From Glaciecola sp964446865 (GTDB taxonomy: Bacteria; Pseudomonadota; Gammaproteobacteria; Enterobacterales; Alteromonadaceae), in the NCBI GenBank assembly GCA_964446865.1, contig CAYURD010000008.1, positions 1-64,000 on the forward strand: DNA of 64,000 bases. The letters run 5' to 3'. Shown piece after piece: positions 61,381-64,000 of the stretch; within the stretch, counting starts at the first letter, position 1, and each line of letters starts with the position of its first letter. Made by a program: the position numbers and the translations under genes. Under the pieces are notes generated by a model, which was not told where the DNA came from, made no database searches, and worked only from the letters and a program-made list of their open reading frames with translations.

Positions 61381-63297
61381 ATGTCAAACCCCTTAGTTCG
61401 TAGCATTTCTACAAAACTTACCACCCTACTTAGAAATGCTTTAGTTATGCTATTTATTATTTTTTTATCCGCTTGCCAATCAGGTCAAGATGAACAAACT
61501 AGTCCTGGTGCAATGACGCTATCGCCATTACAAAAATGGCATACTCTTACCTTGTCATTTGAAGGGGAAAACACACACGAAGCGGCGCAAATCAATCCAT
61601 TTACCGATTATCGTTTAATGGTTAAATTTACCCATGAAGATAAAACAGTGTGGGTTCGTGGTTTTTATGCGGCCGATGGCGACGCGGCAAATTCGGGCGC
61701 AAGCGAAGGAAACATATGGCAAGTAAGGTTCAGTCCAAGTTTACTTGGCACTTGGTCTTATCAAGCCTATCTGCATACTGGCAGTAAAATAGCAGTAAAT
61801 AGAAATATTGAAGATGGTCAACGGCAAGTAATAAAAAACGACACAGGACAATTTGTCGTTGTCCCCTCGGACAAAACCGGAAAGGATTTTAGAGCCCATG
61901 GCAAACTTGCATTAAAGGGGCGGTATATGGGATTTAAATCTGCTATGCCGAGCAATAACTCGGATGATAGCGGTCAAGAAGGATTCAGCGTTTGGCTTAA
62001 AAATGGCGCGAACAGTCCTGAGAACTTTTTAGCATATTACGAATTTGATGGCACATACCGTAGTGATCTAGAAAATTTGCACGATGAAGCCATTCAAAAA
62101 GACAAGCTACACCATTTTGACGCCCACGCGAAAGATTGGCAAGCCGGAGACCTTACATGGGCTAATGGTCGCGGTAAAAATATTGTCGGGGCAACTAATT
62201 ATCTTGCCGACATGGGCATGACATCAATTTACTTTTTAACGATGAATATCAACGGTGACGGAAAAGACGTATGGCCATATACCAGTTATACCGAACGTGA
62301 ACGCTTTGATGTTAGCAAGCTAGAACAGTGGAACTTGTTGTTTAATCACATGCAAAGTAAAGGATTAGCCTTGCACGTTGTGACCCAAGAGACCGAAAAT
62401 GAACGTTTATTAGATGATGGTGATGTGGGATTTCATCGCGCTTTGTATTATCAAGAACTGATTGCACGATTTGGGCATCATTTAGCAATCATTTGGAATC
62501 TAGGCGAAGAAAATGGGCCAGTAAGTTGGTCACCAACTGGTCAGTCACCTGAGCAGGTGCGCGCAATGGCCCAGTACTTTAAAGCAAATGACCCCTATCA
62601 GAACCCGGTTTATGTTCATACCCATGCAAGCCATAAAGATCGAAACGAAACTTTGCCTGACGTAGTTGGCGAAACCGCATTGGACGGGCTTTCATTCCAA
62701 GCAAATCACCCACACACAGTCAACAATGCAATAAATGAATGGCGCCAACGAGCTGCTCAAAAAGGCAATGATATTCAAATTAGTATGGATGAAATTGGCC
62801 CAGCAAAAGCAGGTCTCGTGCCAGACAATGATGATCCGAACCATGATCATCTTCGTCAACAAGTATTATGGGGCGGGCTTATGGCTGGAGCATCTGGAGT
62901 GGAATGGTACTTTGGGTATAAATATCCACATCATGATTTAACCTCAGAAGACTGGCGTCAACGTCACAATATGTGGAAACAGACAAATATCGCGTCTACA
63001 TTTTTATTGCAGTACCCAATAAGCGATATGGTTCCAAACAACAAGCTAACAAGTAACAAAGATGACTTTGTTTTGGCGAACGAGGGTGATGTTTACCTTA
63101 TTTATATGCCAAAAACTCAAGATGGTAATCTCGTAAGTCTTGCTCAAGGACAATATTCGGTTTATTGGTTTGATCCACTAAATGGTGGTCCGCTCAAGTC
63201 GGGTACCGTAAAAACAGTGGACGCAGATAACCGTAATATTGGCACACCTAATACAAACGAAAGCCAAGATTGGCTCGCTGTCTTAAAGCGCCTCTAA
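61381..63297 (+). CDS. DUF5060-type putative glycoside hydrolase lipoprotein
   Basis: A 638-residue lipoprotein with lipobox LSAC (Cys32). The DUF5060 N-terminal beta domain covers about 50-165 (KWHTLTLSFEGENTHEA, VWVRGFYAADG). A TIM barrel spans about 185-560: TSIYFLTMNINGDGKDVWP, IIWNLGEENG with Glu376, and SMDEIGPAKAG with Glu471 are in the positions of acid/base and nucleophile in clan-A enzymes. A C-terminal collagen-binding-like module ends with YWFDPLNGGPLKSGT. Similar proteins lie in algal-polysaccharide loci; the substrate is not known here. Confidence 0.72.
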   Translation: MSNPLVRSISTKLTTLLRNALVMLFIIFLSACQSGQDEQTSPGAMTLSPLQKWHTLTLSFEGENTHEAAQINPFTDYRLMVKFTHEDKTVWVRGFYAADGDAANSGASEGNIWQVRFSPSLLGTWSYQAYLHTGSKIAVNRNIEDGQRQVIKNDTGQFVVVPSDKTGKDFRAHGKLALKGRYMGFKSAMPSNNSDDSGQEGFSVWLKNGANSPENFLAYYEFDGTYRSDLENLHDEAIQKDKLHHFDAHAKDWQAGDLTWANGRGKNIVGATNYLADMGMTSIYFLTMNINGDGKDVWPYTSYTERERFDVSKLEQWNLLFNHMQSKGLALHVVTQETENERLLDDGDVGFHRALYYQELIARFGHHLAIIWNLGEENGPVSWSPTGQSPEQVRAMAQYFKANDPYQNPVYVHTHASHKDRNETLPDVVGETALDGLSFQANHPHTVNNAINEWRQRAAQKGNDIQISMDEIGPAKAGLVPDNDDPNHDHLRQQVLWGGLMAGASGVEWYFGYKYPHHDLTSEDWRQRHNMWKQTNIASTFLLQYPISDMVPNNKLTSNKDDFVLANEGDVYLIYMPKTQDGNLVSLAQGQYSVYWFDPLNGGPLKSGTVKTVDADNRNIGTPNTNESQDWLAVLKRL

Positions 63298-63340
63298 CGT
63301 TAAGGTATGACATAAAAGGTAAGTATAAAATATACCTAAT

Positions 63341-63368
63341 GTGCAGGTTCTTATTATTGAACCTGCAC
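63341..63368. terminator. Bidirectional terminator between convergent genes
   Basis: GTGCAGGTTC (63341-63350), loop TTATTATT and GAACCTGCAC (63359-63368) form a perfect 10-bp stem between the stop codons at 63297 and 63378. A short T-rich run follows on the plus strand, and A-rich sequence precedes it. It likely ends both messages. Confidence 0.85.
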
Positions 63369-63377
63369 CATAGTTTC

Positions 63378-64000
63378 TTAGGGTTTATTTGCTTTGACCG
63401 CATGGCCATTCTTTACGTTGTTAAATATCAATGCCTGCCAACGACCACGTGAAAATGCCGTTGCGTCACCTTCAGGAATTTTGCCATTGGTAACAGCGGT
63501 AGATTCTACAACAAAGATATCACCTTCTTTGGCGTTAACATCATTCATTGTGAAGAAGTTCTCATCGTAATCGATAGATGTTTCAGGATTTGTGAATTCG
63601 CCGATAAGCTTACCGTTATGCAATATACGATAACTTGATTCACCATCTATTTCACCTAATGTAACAAGTGTGAGGTTATAAATACCGTCTCGCTGTGGTT
63701 TCCAAAGTAAGCTGGCTGGCACTAATTTTTCTCGAGCAGCTTTTATATCGGCTCTAATGGCAAATGCTGAGCGATCCTCGTCGAAATAAGCAGGGTCAGA
63801 AAAGGTAAAGTCGGTATTGGGCTGCATGATATAGTTGAAGTTTTGCACATATAGATATTCTGTTTTTGATGGCGCTTTGTCTTGCACACTTAGCGTTCTT
63901 TGTGGGCCATAGCCAGAAGGGACAAAGGTTTTATCTTTACTGAGAATTATTTTGTCTAGCTCAACACCGTCTTCCCGCATTGATAGATGCAAAGTATGAA
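63378..64000 (-). CDS. C-terminal part of a large exported glycan-binding or hydrolase protein (partial)
   Basis: The frame is open to the window edge, so the start lies beyond 64000; about 207 residues are seen. THLSMREDG-type text (TLHLSMREDGVELDKIIL) matches the end of a carbohydrate-binding or malectin-like module found in large algal-polysaccharide enzymes. A second beta-sandwich domain follows (FTFSDPAYFDEDRSAFAIR, LWKPQRDGIYNLTLVTLGE, FSRGRWQALIF). The N-terminal catalytic part, if any, is outside the window. Convergent with the DUF5060 gene. Confidence 0.6.
   Translation of the reverse strand, partial: HTLHLSMREDGVELDKIILSKDKTFVPSGYGPQRTLSVQDKAPSKTEYLYVQNFNYIMQPNTDFTFSDPAYFDEDRSAFAIRADIKAAREKLVPASLLWKPQRDGIYNLTLVTLGEIDGESSYRILHNGKLIGEFTNPETSIDYDENFFTMNDVNAKEGDIFVVESTAVTNGKIPEGDATAFSRGRWQALIFNNVKNGHAVKANKP

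Noticed and set aside
1..64000. CRISPR arrays, insertion sequences, tRNA or rRNA genes
   Set aside because: No regular repeat-spacer array, no transposase or integrase reading frame, and no tRNA- or rRNA-like sequence was seen on either strand by eye.

Overview
The window looks like a polysaccharide-utilisation region from an AT-rich marine gammaproteobacterium, most likely of the Alteromonadales (Paraglaciecola, Catenovulum or Pseudoalteromonas type). I infer this from the gene content: a GH86 agarase/porphyranase, GH2 and GH29 enzymes, a TonB-dependent receptor without SusD, a PEP-CTERM-like protein, a PagL homologue and TctABC/OtnKC modules. The genus is a guess. I saw no tRNA, rRNA, CRISPR array, transposase or integrase.

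Layout. 0-3 kb: a GH11-like secreted hydrolase with a ricin-type lectin domain, divergent from a Tat-exported TIM-barrel lipoprotein. 2.8-11.9 kb: envelope and hydrolase genes on the minus strand (MipA/OmpV, penicillin-acylase-type amidase, pectinacetylesterase/Notum-like lipoprotein, large metzincin-type metalloprotease, MBL-fold hydrolase coupled to an unknown His-rich protein). 12.2-14.1 kb: pagL, an AraC-type regulator and glutaredoxin. 14.2-32.3 kb: the galactan core. A standalone DUF1080 protein is divergent from a GH2-DUF1080 fusion lipoprotein, a cytochrome c and a PQQ-type beta-propeller dehydrogenase. Facing these is a minus-strand run GH86 - esterase - GH29 - NTF2-like - GH29 - DUF1593, preceded by a PEP-CTERM-like protein. 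32.6-34.3 kb: an SPW-type membrane protein and a second AraC-cupin regulator. 34.4-36.7 kb: a large glycosidase-like protein of unknown family.

36.8-48.1 kb: a divergent sugar-acid locus around a GntR regulator. One arm carries otnK, otnC and a small ABM monooxygenase-like protein. The other carries an isopropylmalate-dehydrogenase-type enzyme, TctCBA, a Gfo/Idh/MocA oxidoreductase, an SMP-30 lactonase and an exported kelch protein. 48.4-55 kb: TonB receptor, SapC-like protein, JmjC/cupin-like protein and a flavin-dependent tryptophan-halogenase homologue. 55-61 kb: a minus-strand operon with GntR regulator, enolase-superfamily sugar-acid dehydratase, MFS transporter, KDG kinase, KDPG aldolase and a lipoprotein lactonase. 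61.4-64 kb: a DUF5060-type putative glycosidase lipoprotein convergent with a protein cut by the window edge.

How it may work together (inference). GH86 would cut agar or porphyran, and GH2 and GH29 would trim beta-D-galactosyl and alpha-L-galactosyl/fucosyl ends. Sugars could then be oxidised (Gfo/Idh/MocA), delactonised (SMP-30), dehydrated (enolase superfamily), phosphorylated (KdgK) and split (Eda), which is a De Ley-Doudoroff-type route. In parallel, the DUF1080 proteins, the cytochrome c/beta-propeller pair and the exported TIM-barrel protein suggest an oxidative (3-keto-type) glycoside-cleaving route in the periplasm. That second route is the most interesting proposal for this window.
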